From contig JACVTC010000065.1 of assembly GCA_016946835.1 (NCBI GenBank), positions 376,501 to 440,500 of the forward strand: a DNA stretch of 64,000 nucleotides, given 5' to 3'. Below, in pieces: positions 30,066 through 43,523 of this stretch. Numbering within the stretch: position 1 is the stretch's first letter; the number at the start of each line of letters is the position of its first letter. The stretch comes from Neocallimastix lanati (nom. inval.) (taxonomy: Eukaryota; Neocallimastigomycota; Neocallimastigomycetes; Neocallimastigales; Neocallimastigaceae). The translations under genes were made by a program, and so were the position numbers. The notes below the pieces were generated by a model. The model worked only from the letters and a program-made list of their open reading frames with translations, had not been told where the DNA came from and ran no database searches.

Positions 30066-31329
30066 TTGAAGTTCATGAAAATAAGGAGTGGAAAACATTA
30101 ATAAATAAATATATAAATTAATATCATAATAATTTATTACTACACATTATTATTTTATTTAAAAAATTATTATTATTATTAAAAATATATGTTATTTATA
30201 ATTTATAGAATTATTTTATTTCTTAAAGTAACTTTATTAATATTAATATTTGATAACAATATTTGAATCTTTCTATTATTTATTTTTCCTACTTCATTTT
30301 CAATACCATTTCTACTATTTCTTTTCTCACGAAAAGCTCTCCATATAAAATATGGATTATACATTTATTTTATATTATTTAATTACATAACAAAAACCAA
30401 TAATATTAATTAGATGAATATTGTAAAGATATCTTTATATCTTTAATAAATTTATGTAATTCATTATTACATTAATTTATGTATGAAATTTTTTCCACGA
30501 TATCTTGAATAAAATTATGTAATTTACATTAATTTATGAATTAAAGCATATTTCAATAAATTTATGTAAACGAAAAATCATACATCAAATTTACGTACAT
30601 GAATTAAATACTTTAAATAATTATTTCTCCTTAAATTAATAATTGAAATTTAAAATTATAAATTAGAACTTAAATTATTTAAATTTAAATTTATATTTAT
30701 TAAATATGAAATTAAATAATTTAGTCACAAAAAATTCGCTAAATCTGTTATTGTTAAATTTTTATTTATTTAAATAGTATAGTTTAATATTATTAATAGT
30801 TTTTAGTTTAATTTTAAATTAGTTAAAATATTTAAATAGTTATAATAAAAAATGGTTAATTAAAAAATTATACTATAATTAGTTTTAGTTTAAATATTTT
30901 ATTATTTTATAAAATTAATTATTATTAATATTTAAATTGAATATATGTAAATTAAATTAATTTAATATATTAGAATATAATTAAGAAAAAATATAAATAT
31001 TGTAAATTTTCTTTAATTGAAAAAATGTAATTGTTATTTTTTATTATTTGATAGTTCATAACATAATAAGAACTATTTAATAAAAGATTTTTAATAAACC
31101 AAATATTTTTAATAAAAAGAATTTATTTAATATAGTGTTTTTGTATTATTATAATCTGTTTTATCATAAAACACTTTATAAATATTTAATATTATACAAT
31201 ATAATTAATATATAAATTATTATATAGAATATAAGAAAATTAATAGCAAAGAATGTAATGATATATTTTTATAAACTATTCAAAGTTTATGATAAAAATA
31301 TCACCATTATTTCATTCATTATCACAATT
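30066..31329 (-). repeat. R3 LTR, copy 1, interrupted by repeat R2
   Basis: Plus-strand TGAAGTTCATGAAAATAAGG to CATTATCACA, homologous to 43524-44050. Shared segments include ATGGATTATACAT and TTACTACACATTA on the left, and TAATATATAAATTATTATATA on the right. The R2 repeat sits between the two halves. Reading frames inside are not genes. Confidence 0.65.
30495..31172 (+). repeat. R2 dispersed repeat, copy 1
   Basis: About 680 bp from TATCTTGAATAAAATTATG to ACACTTTATA, very similar to 58270-58949. Both are in the same orientation and both interrupt an older element (here the R3 LTR). No coding, and ends not resolved; it may be an LTR or a small non-autonomous element. Confidence 0.7.
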
Positions 31330-32309
31330 GGTAGATCAGGTGTACTAGTAAAAGTAAAAAATTATTATATAAATAATTTTGGAAATAAATTTAATCTAAA
31401 TAATTTATTTAAGTTAGTTAATTTAGTTTATTTAATTTAGTTATTTTATTTAACTTAGTTAATTTAATTTAGCTAGATTAAAATACTTTAAAATTAATTT
31501 CGGTATAGTTTTAAATAGTTAAAATTAGTTTAAATAGTTTATAAAAATAGTTTTGAATTGTAAATATATAAACATTAGTATTAATAATATTTAAATAATA
31601 AATAATAAATGAGCTCTTATTGAATTTAGTTATTATTGTCAATAAATTGAAAGTTTATTGAATTAATTATCGTTTAGTTTTAGATAGTTGTTATTTAATG
31701 AAATCATTAATAAATACTTTTTTTTGGAAATAAATAGTAATATATGTAAATTAGATATGAATAATATATTATAATGTAATCATAAAAAAAATATAAATAA
31801 GTGTAAATTTTATTACTTAAATCGATGTATTAGTTATTGACTATTATATAGTTAATAACATAAAAGATCTAAATATTAATAATTAATAAAGAATAAATTT
31901 AAAAGGAAAGAAACTTTTTTTTTTTGGTGTTTTATTTAAAAAAAATTTTTGTATATATTTAGTTATTTGTAATCTGTTTTATTATAAACCTCTACGTTTA
32001 AATTGTTTGTTTATTTACATTTTAAATTTTAAAATTTTAAATTTAAAATAACATTTTTAAAATTTTGAAAATGTAAATTTAAACTGTTTATGGAAGTTTA
32101 AAATTAATTATATTTCGATTTCATATACGATTATGCTCCTCCTAATTTAGATTATTTCAATTTTGGAATTTCGAAATTTCATAATTTCAATTTTGAGATT
32201 TTAAGATCTGGAAAGAAATTTTCTTGATATGGCTTATATCCGGCTGGGTAGCTTTATTGGAGATCATAAAATAATGAAATCATTATTTTGCTTTAATCAC
32301 TAGAGCCTT
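31330..32309. other. AT-rich stretch, nothing firm
   Basis: Mostly A/T low complexity. A somewhat richer patch at about 32.1-32.3 kb lies downstream (minus) of the copia primer site at 32310 and may be the 5' leader or start of a lost copia body. Confidence 0.4.
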
Positions 32310-32323
32310 TGAGACTCTTAATC
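32310..32323 (-). other. Copia primer site (tRNA-Lys anticodon-arm type)
   Basis: Minus strand GATTAAGAGTCTCA, adjoining the LTR at 32324-32515. Complementary to TGAGACTCTTAATC of tRNA-Lys(CUU). Confidence 0.65.
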
Positions 32324-32515
32324 TATTAACAATCAGTTAATTTGGTTTTATACTTATGTCAATTTTATTTATATTTTTTATGATAGAGTTACAAATATTT
32401 AAATTTAATAAATTCACATGCTTTTATATTAATACCTTGTGGCTTATACATTATTTATATTACAATACATTTCAATGCATTTAATGTATATTTCACATAT
32501 TCTAACACTCCCCAT
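32324..32515 (-). repeat. Copia LTR, shared by two tandem bodies
   Basis: On the minus strand it starts TGTTAGAATATG right after a purine tract (GATGGGGAG, 32516-32524) and ends next to the primer site at 32310-32323. It is therefore a 3' LTR to the right body and a 5' LTR to the left. About 192 bp. Confidence 0.65.
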
Positions 32516-33415
32516 CAAACCTAATTTATTCTTTAAGAATGATTTGGTTTGCTTGGTCAATATGTGTATGTGTATTTAGTTATCTCTAGACTTTTAACTA
32601 TTCTAAAAATTAGTTTTAGCTATTATTTTTTTTTATATTATTAATTAATTGAATTCTATTTTCTAAATATATTATTATTTCACTTTATTTTTGATACATT
32701 ATTACCCTTTATTATATGTCATTTTTTCTTGGTTAAACGTCTTAAAACTTTTTATTTTGAGGGTAGCTCATTTTATACATACAAGTTTCGTTAATATTGG
32801 ATTGGATACTCATTAGGTTTTACACCATCCATCTTATATTTTAGGCAACGTCATTGAGATTTACATCTTTATTATATAATATCACATGGTTTTCCTCTTT
32901 TAGTTTTACGTTCTCTTGACAATTCATGGATTATCAGTTAATTATTTATGACTACTCTTTGGTTTTACGTCATTTAGTTATTAATATTATTAATTATAAA
33001 CTTGCTTTATATAATAAAAATGTTTTAATAATATTCACAGGATATTCGGAATTACCAATTAATGTAGTTGTCTAGATATTTATTAAGAGTCTCATAATTT
33101 CTTGTTAATCACGTTAGTTTATGCCTTTATATGTGTATTACTTTCATATTTTTTATCTAGTTTAGCATTTTACTTTATTCATGGGGTTTTCTCTTATATA
33201 TTATTCAATTTTCAACGCGTTTATTAAATTTTGAACTTTTAGATCATTTAATTTCCAAATTGATCAAGCTTCTCTTTGGTAGTTCATTTCTTCTCTCTAA
33301 AGTTGACATAATGGCAACTTTCACTTTAATTTATTTTCTAATTACATAATTATCGCCCAGCTTAAGATTTTAGTTTATCAAATCCTTTTAAAAAGAATAG
33401 ATGAGACTCTTGATC
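32516..33415 (-). mobile_element. Decayed copia interior (gag end) with primer site
   Basis: About 900 bp between a purine tract on the left and a primer site ATGAGACTCTTGATC (33401-33415, plus strand) on the right, all in minus orientation. The interior is not long enough for a full element and only weak gag-like text is visible. A short or strongly deleted copia copy; broken. Confidence 0.5.
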
Positions 33416-34213
33416 TATTAGGTTTTATTATTTTGGGTTTAGATATACCAACTTTATTAATTATTATTTTAAGATAGATAATGAGCACTTAAGGCACAAA
33501 GTGCTTCAAGAACTAATGTACAATAAATCTTTTTTACACGATATTTATAGACATATAAATGTGGCTTAAACCACATGACACACTAGTGTAACATGACATG
33601 TAATATTTAATTATATATACTAATAATTCACGTAAGTTAACAGTTATTATTTTATTATCTTTATTAGTTTATTAATTTATTATTATATTTATGTAAACAA
33701 TATTATATATGTTACTTTATATTTTCTATATATTATCTTTATATTTATTTTATTTTAAATATCATTTTAATATTATTTTAATATTATTTTTTTTTAAACT
33801 AACTATTTTATTTAATTATTTTGATATTTACTATTATACTATATATATATATATATTTTATATATTAGTATTTTCAATTTTTGAATAGAGTATTTTTAAT
33901 TTGTTTATATTATATATTATAAAATTAATTTTTTTTCTTTTTTTTTTTTTTATTATTATATTTTATATTATACTATTATATATTATCAATATAATTATTT
34001 TCTATTAATTAATATATGTAATAATTTACTAAATATATTTCAATAATGTATTTCAATATATTTATATTGTTAAATTTAATTTTTAATTTATAGTTATTTT
34101 AGTTAGATATTAACTATAACAGTAAATTTTATATTAACTTATTTCTCATAATTAAAATTTCAAATATATTACCACTATTTGAAAATAATATATAACCATC
34201 ACCAGCTTTTTTT
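33416..34213. other. Probable decayed copia LTR, then gypsy-type leader
   Basis: 33416-33640 resembles the copia LTR at 32.3-32.5 kb in places (ATGTGGCTTA). 33641-34213 is A/T low complexity that lies downstream (minus) of the primer site at 34214. Confidence 0.4.
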
Positions 34214-34227
34214 AGGAATCTCCACCA
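34214..34227 (-). other. Gypsy-type primer site (tRNA-Ala-like)
   Basis: Minus strand TGGTGGAGATTCC. The implied tRNA end GGAATCTCCA-CCA again fits a G3-U70 acceptor. An LTR should lie to the right; I cannot place its far end. Confidence 0.5.
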
Positions 34228-34230
34228 AAA

Positions 34231-35880
34231 TTTTATAAGGTATTATTAATAACTTACTTGAGTTTATTAATAACACTTTATCAAAGAGATAAATTTTAAA
34301 ATAATTAAAATATGTTTTACTATAACACTTTTTAAAATTGTTATATTAGAAACATTAATATTATTTTAAAACATAAAATTTATTTAATTTTTGATATTAA
34401 ATTTTATTAAGTTCTAAATTTATAATATTAAATAAATACTTTTAAATTTAAATAAAAATAAAAAATAAAATAAATATTTATTGAACAAGTTTTGTAAACA
34501 TAAATGCTAACAAAAATGTTAGTCTTTTAAATAAAAATTATTACATGCTTTTATAATTTTTGTTAAGATTAAACTATATAATTAACTATCTAATTTAATT
34601 ACTATTTATATCTTTTAGAAATATTAAAAATAAAGGTATTATTATTTTAATTTTATTTAAAATCGCACTTTCTATTTTTAAAATAAGAATTGATTTTTAA
34701 GTCTTTAAGACAAAATAACTATTTACTAATTGTATCAAATAAAACAAATTTTTATATATTAAAATATATTTTACATAATAAAACAATATAAATTTAATTT
34801 CTATATTAATTATTTAAGTTTACATTGTTCTTTTATTAATCTTAAAATTTTATTTAAAAATACTAACTTTTTATGATAATTATTTATGATTTAATAATTT
34901 ATTAAATTATTATTATAAATTGTTAATTTTATCTTATTAATTATTTTTAAATAATAAATTTTGTCTTTTATCATAATTAGTAAAATAGTAATCATGGTCT
35001 AGTAGCTAAATACTATGACAATCAAGTTGAAATGTCTGAGTTTAACTCATATTTATTTCTAATTTTAAAAAAATTTTATTTTAAAAATTAAAAATTATTT
35101 ATTACATTTTTCTAAATATTTCTTAATAAAGAAATCACTGAAATATAATCGATAAAAACTTAATCTATTAGAACAATCTAGTGTTTTTTATTATTTTATT
35201 TCTTTTTTCTGTGAGATTCATTTTTAATTAAAAATTTAGTTTCTAGAACCTTTAATAATCTTTTACAAAAGAAACTGTTTTTCCTTGAAAAGAATAAATA
35301 GATTAAAATTTTCTTTAACAAAAATATTTTAATTCGCACTTATATTTATTAATTAATTAGTTAATTAATAAGTAATTCTAAATATTACAATAACTGATTG
35401 ATAATTAATATTTTTATTATTAAATAAAATTAATTAAACATTTTTCTAATAAAACAAATTTCAAATTACTTATTATGTTTTCGAACCTATTGTAAAGAAA
35501 ATAAATAAAACAATTTAATTCATTCAAAAATGGTATTTATATAAATTTTTATTCAACATTTATTATTTAATCTAAATAAATTTTCATTTTAAAATTAATA
35601 AAATATGTAAATTAATTATTCTTGAAATAAAAAATATAATAGTTTATTAATTTAAAAATAATAATAACGTTAAAAATAATTTTACAAAATAGAAGTAATA
35701 AATTATTTAATTTTTAATAATATTTTTGAATTAATTTAAATATTTTGTATAATAATAATAAATTTTTATAATAATTTTTGTTATTATTTGATTAAAGTTT
35801 AATAATAATTTTTTAATAGTATTAATTGTTGAAAATAAAGTTTAATATTATTTATTTTATTATGCTTATTATATTTGATA
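34231..35880. other. AT-rich, probably old LTR sequence
   Basis: Low-complexity A/T to the right of the primer site at 34214, with no frames. It contains the tRNA-like relic at 34985-35050. Confidence 0.35.
34985..35050 (+). other. tRNA-like relic (A box and B box)
   Basis: TGGTCTAGTAGCTA is followed 43 nt after its first base by GAGTTTAACTC, the spacing of tRNA A and B boxes. The cloverleaf does not close well. A decayed tRNA gene or the head of a tRNA-derived SINE. The sequence near 44072 has the same layout. Confidence 0.3.
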
Positions 35881-36480
35881 TTATAGCATTAATAAAGAAT
35901 TTTATAAATTTATGTAATAGAAATGTTGTTCCACTACATTCATATAATTTATGTAAAATGTGTATTGATAATCGTATGATATAACATGATGTAAAAGAAA
36001 GTACTTTACACTATTTTATAATAAACAAGGTTTTACTAAATAAAATTTCATTACATCTAAATCTCAATAAATTACAAAAGATTAAGAGTCTCATTAAGAC
36101 TCATATTATTATTCAACAAAATACTATTTATAAATAAATATTATATAATAAAAATGATTAAAATTTTCATTTTTTTTCAAAATTTCAAATTCATAGCAAA
36201 ATTTAAAAATGACTGAACAAAATCCCAAATCAGCAACTACAATTTTAGAAGATCCAGACTCCAAATTTAAAATTTGAAATGATGAACTCGATCTTCTACT
36301 TTCAGGAAATAATTTATATCAATATATAGAAGAAGGAATTTTAGCATATGAAATTTATAATATTTTAAAGAAAACATACACAAATGAGAATAATGAAAGA
36401 ATTAGAATTTTTGAAAAAGAATTAGGTGATCTAAAACTCGATGTAAATAAAACTGTTATTATGCATTTTTATTAAAAGAA
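35880..36480 (+). mobile_element. 5' end of a copia element: LTR end, primer site and gag start
   Basis: The LTR end (..AAATTACA) is followed by primer site GATTAAGAGTCTCAT at 36080-36094. About 110 bases on comes a gag-type start at 36209 (MTEQNPKSATT.. and LLSGNNLYQYIEEGI..). Cut off near 36.48 kb. Broken, at least one break. The gag reads like a copia capsid N-terminus. Confidence 0.6.
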
Positions 36481-39400
36481 ATTATGTTTATTATTTATAA
36501 TGTCTTTTATTATTTATAATGTCTTTTATTATTTATATATTTTATTTTAAGTTTAGAAGTTATTGTTTTACAATTTAGATAATTACGTTCTCTTTTATAT
36601 TATATAAAATATTATTTAACATAGATAGGTTAATTATTTATTAGCATAAATTAAATATAAATATATTACTGTTTTTATCTTTTAACACTCATCCTCAAAT
36701 ATATATTCGTTTAAAAATATATTTGAATTTTTTTTCTTTACAAATTTTACTTTTTATTATCGAATAATACAGAATTTCTAAATTTATCTAGTTCTATATT
36801 ATTTAGATATTTTGTAAATCCATAGACAATATTATATTCTGATTTTATGTACTTAAGTTGTATTTTATTTTCTTTAATAAATTCTCTTATATAATGTTCT
36901 ATTATGTCAATATGTTTAGTTATTGGATTAATTTTTTGAATTTTATTATTATAAATTGTAGCCTTATTATCTATGTTAATTTAGATATATTATATATTAA
37001 AATTCAATTTATTAAGTAAGTTAAGATGCCAAATTATTTTTCACATTCACTTAAACTATATTATTTGGATTCTGCACTTGATGTGGATATTGAATGTTGA
37101 AGCTTGGTGCACCAACTTATTGGTGTATTTCCCATCGTTATTATAAAACCGTACATATGGCCAGATATAATAAATTCCCTGTAACAGAACAATTAAGTTG
37201 GATCAAATTTTATTATTCGTAGTTTTTTATTTTCTATTGGCTTTATGCTTCTCACTGGTTAATATGATTCTATGTCAAATTTTTTTAGAATATCTATTAA
37301 ATATTTTTTTGATTTAAAAAATAACCTTTATCGTGTTTAACAAATATGATACCAATAACGAAATCAACATTACCAATATTTTTTATTTTAAATTTATTGT
37401 TGATTAAATGCTTTGTATTTTTGATTTCATAATTTGTACCTTTGATTAAAATGTCATCAATATATACACCTAATATACATCTTATTCTTCTTGCATCATT
37501 TGTTTTCATATAGAGACATGGTTCACTGATTATTCTTTTAAACCCAATTTGAATTAAATATTTATTTATTTCATTATTCCAACTATATTCACTTTGTTTT
37601 AATCCATAGATGGCTTTGTTTAATTCCCAAAAGAATTTTTTATAATTTGCATGATCTTTTGGAATAATCATGTAGATTTCTTCCTTTAAAGTGGCATTTA
37701 AATAAACAGCATTAATGTCTATTTGTTTTATATTATAATTATGTATGTTGTACTGCTAATGCTGTTAATATTTTAATAGAATCTTGCTTTAAGGTTGGTG
37801 AAAATGCTTCATAAAAATCGATTCAATATTGTTGGGTGAATCCTTTCGCTTCTAACCTTGCTTTTCTTTTGATTATTTTTCCATTCACATCTATTTTATT
37901 TTTGAAAATCATCAACAAGATACTAAATTTATACTTTTTGGTATCTGTTTTGTTATATGATACACTTTCAATGTTTTCATATTATTTAACTCATTTTGTA
38001 TAGTTTTTAGCCATTCGTTTTATGCGAATGATTAAAAATATCTTTATAATATGATGGTTCAGTTTGAATGTTGCTTAATTTTAATTTTTTACTAATTACT
38101 TTGTAATTACCATTATGTTTTCTCTTATTGAAATGATGATTATTATTTACTTATATTATTATAATTGAAATTATACATATTTTTATTATGATTTAGTATT
38201 AAATCTGTATTAATTTGATTACTGTTAATTTTATTTTCATCATTATTGTTTGTACTAATATTTGAATTATTGTTACTATTATTAGTATTGTGAATATTAT
38301 TATTAATATACGATATTAAATAAGTGTTGATTTCATGATTATTAGTCTTATTTGTGTAAATGTAATTCGCATTAGCATTTGAATTATTTTTTATTATTAG
38401 TGATAGAACTGTTATTTTCATTCATATTATTATTATTGGTGTTCTTAGTATCATTATTGATGTGAGTATTATTGAGACTAAAATTTATTATTATTATTAT
38501 TATTATTATTAGAATTAATATTACTATTATTGTTATTATAATTAATAATAATATTATTATTATTGTTATTGTCATGTCATTAATGTTGATATTATTGTTA
38601 TAATTATTATTTATTTATATGATTTTTATTTTTTCATTCTGATGTATTTTTATTTGTTTCAAATATTTTACTATTATAAATGTTATTGAATTGAGAATTA
38701 AAAACCAAATCTTAATTACTATATTGTGAATTTAACTATTAGATATGAAATATGAGCTCTTTAAACAAGTAGTTTAATTTTTCCTGGTTGCTAAGTCTAT
38801 TGTTTAATTTTCCTAGCTTTTGCGTGATCTTTAAGAATTCTTCGATGTATTCCAAAGTTTCTTTATCACTTTTGGCCATTCTATCTTCTTATTTTTTGTA
38901 GAGTTTTGATACTTCATTGAATTCTTTTTCATGATATTTTTCTTAAGTACCTTCAATATTAAGTATGCTGAATTTTTTCTTCTGTTTACTTCTAATAAAG
39001 GATTTTATTTTTATCAACCGGTGTTTTTAAAAAACTCGAAACTTTAAAGTTGTTCATTTTATGTTCCTTAATTTTACTTTCACTTTCTTCAGATAAAATA
39101 ATCATTTCCCTTTTTATCTTTGGTTGAATATTTCTCCTATACTTCTTTTATGATATCATCTATGCTTTTCTAAGTATTCACTTAATCAAGTTCCTTAAAG
39201 TTCAAGGATAAAGTCTTCATACCATCCATCGTAGTTGTCTTCAGTTAGGACATATTCCATCCTATTAAGAAATGTTTCAGTTGTTCTAGTCATCTTATAA
39301 ATGTATTTATTTATATATTGCTAATGCTATTTATGAATTTGTGTATTAATTATAAATTACTTTTATTATTTTTAATTACTAATTACTAAATTATTTAAGA

Positions 39401-40252
39401 AACATCTAAATACTAATTCCCTAATTATAATACGTTTCTTATTTATGTATATGTGTATTCAAGTGCTGTTAATCTTGAATATCCTAATTATATTATATTA
39501 CTAAATTGCTAAATTGCTAAATTTCCTAATTAACTAAATATTCTAAATTTCTACACAAACTTATAGAGTCAAATGAGACTCTTAATCTGATAAAAATCTC
39601 AATAATTGTTTATTTAATAACTTTATTTATTTTGAAGCAAAAGACTTATTTTTTACGAATACATAGTTTAATGCTATTTATATATATAAAATACATTTGG
39701 TGGATCATACATATTTCATACATTAAAACATGTTTTCATATTAACTATAGAAAATAGGCTTATAAAAATAAAAAATTTTTAAACTATATTCATAAATTAT
39801 ATAAACTATATATTAATATAATATATCCTATTTATATATAATAAACTATTTAATATTTAAAAATTATAATAAAAGTTGTAATAAAATAGAAATATTAATT
39901 AAAATGTTAATTAAATTTATAAACTAAAAATACTAAATTTCTAACAACAATAAAAATTGAAATTTAATTGAAATTGCCAATAACGAAATTTAATTTCATT
40001 TCATCTATTAATGAATTTCATTCTCAAATCTTTTTTAAAACAAAGATAACATTACGAGAATAAATATTTTGTTAAAATATTTTTAATCAAAATATATTAT
40101 TTTTATATTATGAATTGATTAAATAGAATAATATTTTATTTCTAAGTTCTTTAATATTTATATATTTAATTTATTTTATATTATATTCTTGATTTATAAT
40201 TGGGTTAAGTAAAAGATTAATAATTTTGATTGAGTAATTTTTGTTTCTAACA
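36481..40252 (-). mobile_element. Ty1/copia fossil with both LTRs (minus strand)
   Basis: Right LTR 39588-40252 (TGTTAGAAAC.. on the minus strand) and primer site at 39573-39587. Gag start is near 39.29 kb (MTRTTETFLNRMEYVLTEDNYDGWY), with gag and an Asn-rich region to about 38.0 kb. RT follows at about 37.3-38.0 kb (GVYIDDILIKGT core), RNase H at 36.75-37.2 kb, a purine tract, and a left LTR start (TGTTAAAAG) at 36686. Protease and integrase are not evident. Broken, many breaks. The right LTR also serves as the left LTR of the next copia body. Confidence 0.75.
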
Positions 40253-41450
40253 TTCTTCGCTAATTGTAACTTCTGATTTAATTATTTTGAAGTTATAATT
40301 GACTAAAATATTAGCTTTATATTATTGTTGGAGTTCTCTCTCTGGCTTTCATTAATAGCGAATTTCTGAACCTATCAATGGTTTTATTGCTAAGGTATTT
40401 ATTAAACCCGTCCACAAGATTAAGTTGTGATGTTATATACTTTAGTCTTATTTTTTTACTTCCTATTAATTCTTGTTTTTCTAAGCTCTTCATTATCTAT
40501 TGATGTTATGTTTTATGAAGGAGTTGCTTTAGTCATTTCGAACTACCATATGATATCACGAAAATATCTTGTTTGATTAATAAAAAATCCATCAGGATAC
40601 TTCGTAAATTTTATCCCTACAATGAAATTAACATTTTCTACATCCTTTAATCTAAATTTTCTCTTGTTTAATTTATTGACATTTTCAATTATATTATTTT
40701 TACCTACAAGAAAGATATCGTCAACATAGACGGACAGTATGCATAATATGTTATTTTTGCTTGTTTTCAGTTATTAACAAGGTTCATTTTTTAGTATAGA
40801 AAAACCAATATCTAAGAGGTATTGATTTAAATCTTCTCGCCAATCCTTGACTATTTGTTTAAGACCATAAATGGCCTTATTTAGTAATTAGAATTCCATT
40901 TAATTTCATAATTAGGAATAAAATTTGAGATTTTGTCGAATCTTTTGGGTAATAAGATTTTTCAGGACTTGATTCAAAGAATTCAACGTTTCTAGAAAGA
41001 ATAATTTTATTTTTTAAAATGTCTAAAATTTTATACCTGGTAAGAATGTCTGAATATCCAAGAAAAATACCAAAGAAAGAGTTAGTATCAAACCATGACC
41101 TAAAAGCTTTAAATATTAAAACCTTACGACATAAAACTCTAATATTCGAGTAGTTTACTTTTTTTTTTTTTAATACTTCGTAATTTGTTTTTGTTACCCT
41201 AACATGGTAAACCGTTGTGCATATAAATGAAAGTGTTTACAGCATATTCCCAAAAGGTCTACTCAGCAATGAATCGTATAGCGTTACCTTACTAGAGTAA
41301 ATAAGAGTTTGATTAAAACATTCTATTTGACCATTCTGTTGAGGGTTATATGGAATAGTAAGTTGGTGATTTATCCCATAGCTTTATTATTTTTACTATA
41401 TTTTATTTTATTCAATTATTTTCAACTGGTTTTTTCAGTTGACCATTATT
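40253..41450 (-). pseudogene. Ty1/copia pol fossil (integrase end and RT)
   Basis: On the minus strand: integrase end with NPQQNGQIECFNQTL near 41.3 kb, the copia linker (ILDILKNKIILSRNVEFFE) near 41.0 kb, then RT with a YVDDIF-type core near 40.72 kb. A purine tract and LTR start lie at 40253. Upstream it stops abruptly against a gypsy integrase, a fossil-to-fossil junction. Broken, many breaks. Confidence 0.7.
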
Positions 41451-43523
41451 TTTTAATAAATCCATTGAAATATAATACAAAGGATTTTCACTAATTTCAA
41501 GAGGGTTGAGAAAACCATAAGGTTTATGACGTGAAATTTTAGAGCGACAACAGATATCGCAGGATTGAACATACTTCTTGATATCAGAGGATAAAGAAGG
41601 CCACTAAAAATCACGAATAGTAAGAGAAATAATTTTTTTAATGCTATAATGACCTGCAGTAGGAGAAATATGACATATTTTCATAATTTGTGAACGGCAG
41701 CTTGGTGGAACATAAATACTGCTATTGGAAAGGGGAAAGCCATTGTTAAGGGAAATTTTATCAATTTGGCTATTAGGGATAGGATGTTTTTTATTATCAA
41801 GATAAGTACATAAATAATGATAAAAGGAGTCATATTTATAACAAGAAAGAATTTCATTGTTAAGGGAAGAGGTTGAAGAAACAAGAGTATAAAAATTTTC
41901 AGGACGTAGAACGGTAAAGGGAACATCGGAATCGTTAGCAGAGTTAACATAGTTAGAACGGCGGGAAAGAGCATCAGGTTTACCATTAGAGGAACCGAAA
42001 CGATACAGGATTTTAAAATTGAATTCTGAAAGAAATTATGACCAACGAACAAATCTTTGAGTCATTTTTTCTGATTTCTTTTGAAATAAAAGATTACGAT
42101 GATTGGAGAAAATAATGAAAGGAACATCAGAACCTTTAAGAAGGTGACACCATTTTTCCAGAGCAGAGACAATAGCCAAAAGTTCTTTGTCGTAAATTGA
42201 GTAGTTGAGTTCAGCACCTGTAAGTGATCTAGAAAAGAAAGCTACTGGGTGTAAATGATTGTCGTTATAAGATTTCTGTGATAGGACAGCACCAACAGCA
42301 AAGTTACTAGAATCCGTTTAAACTATGAAAGTTAGTTCTCTGTTGGGATAAATAAGAACCTGTGATGAGGTAAATTTTTATTTAAGAGAGTCAAAAGCAG
42401 CTTGGTATCAGGAGACCATGAAAATTTAACATTCTTTCTTAAAAGAAGATGAAGAGGATAGGCGAGATTAGCAAAACCGGGAATATAGCGTCTGTAAAAA
42501 TTTGCTAGACCGAGAAAAGATTGAATGTCTTTAACGCAAGTGGGAACGGGCCAGTTTAAAATAGAATCACCTTTTTGGGGTCCATATAAATGCCTTCAGA
42601 GGAGATACAGTGCCCATGGAAATCGATGTAAGGAACAAAAAATTCTCATTTTTCGAGTTTAGCGTATAGTTTAGCTTTCCTGAGGCGAGTTAAAATTTCC
42701 TTGACATACTTAACATGAGAATTGTAATCTTTAGAGAAGATCATGATGTCATCGATGTAGGCATATTCAAATTTTCCAATAACATCTTCAAGAACATCAT
42801 TAATGAAATGTTGGAAAACGGCAGGAGCGTTCTTTAGCCCAAATGGCATTACGGTGTATTTAAAGTATCCAAAAATACAAGTAAAAGCGGTCTTGTATTC
42901 ATCGCCTTCCTTAATTCGGATGAGATTATATGCCGAGCGAAGATCTAATTTAGAAAAGATTTTTGCTTTACCTAAATGCTCAAGCATATCTTGGATTAAT
43001 TGAAGCGGGTAGGAATCTTGAATGTTGATTTTATTGAGTGGGCGGTAGTTAACTACTAATCTGAGTTCATCATTCTTTTTAAAGACAAGAATATTGAAGC
43101 ACCGGTAGATGATTTGGATTTACGAATGAATCCTTTCTTAAGGTTTTCCTTGTTATATTTCTCTAAAGTTTTATTTCCTTATCTGTTAAAGGGTAGATAG
43201 GTCCGTAATGAAGCTTTCCGTTAGCTATAATATTATAAATTTGAAAGTTATATTGACGGTGAGGTGGAAGTTCATTGGCAGAAGATTCACTAAAAACCTC
43301 TAAAAATTCGATTAGTACTTTAAGAAGTTTAGACTTAATTCAGAATATGAAATAGGATTAAGAGAAGAATTAAGATTTGAAATGGAATTTTTGGAAGTAT
43401 CATAAGAAATAGAAAGTGAATTAGAAATTAAAGAATTGGTGGTGCTTATAGCAGAATCAATAATTACAATTATTTTATTATTTTTAATATTTAGTATTAT
43501 TTTTCAATAATCTTTTAAAACAA

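Noticed and set aside
31258-31440. 60-codon plus-strand frame
   Set aside because: It runs from the R3 LTR into A/T flank and has no coding character.
41400-41470. A true gypsy/copia hybrid element
   Set aside because: The abrupt switch between gypsy and copia integrase text in two decayed bodies is more simply a junction of two fossils.
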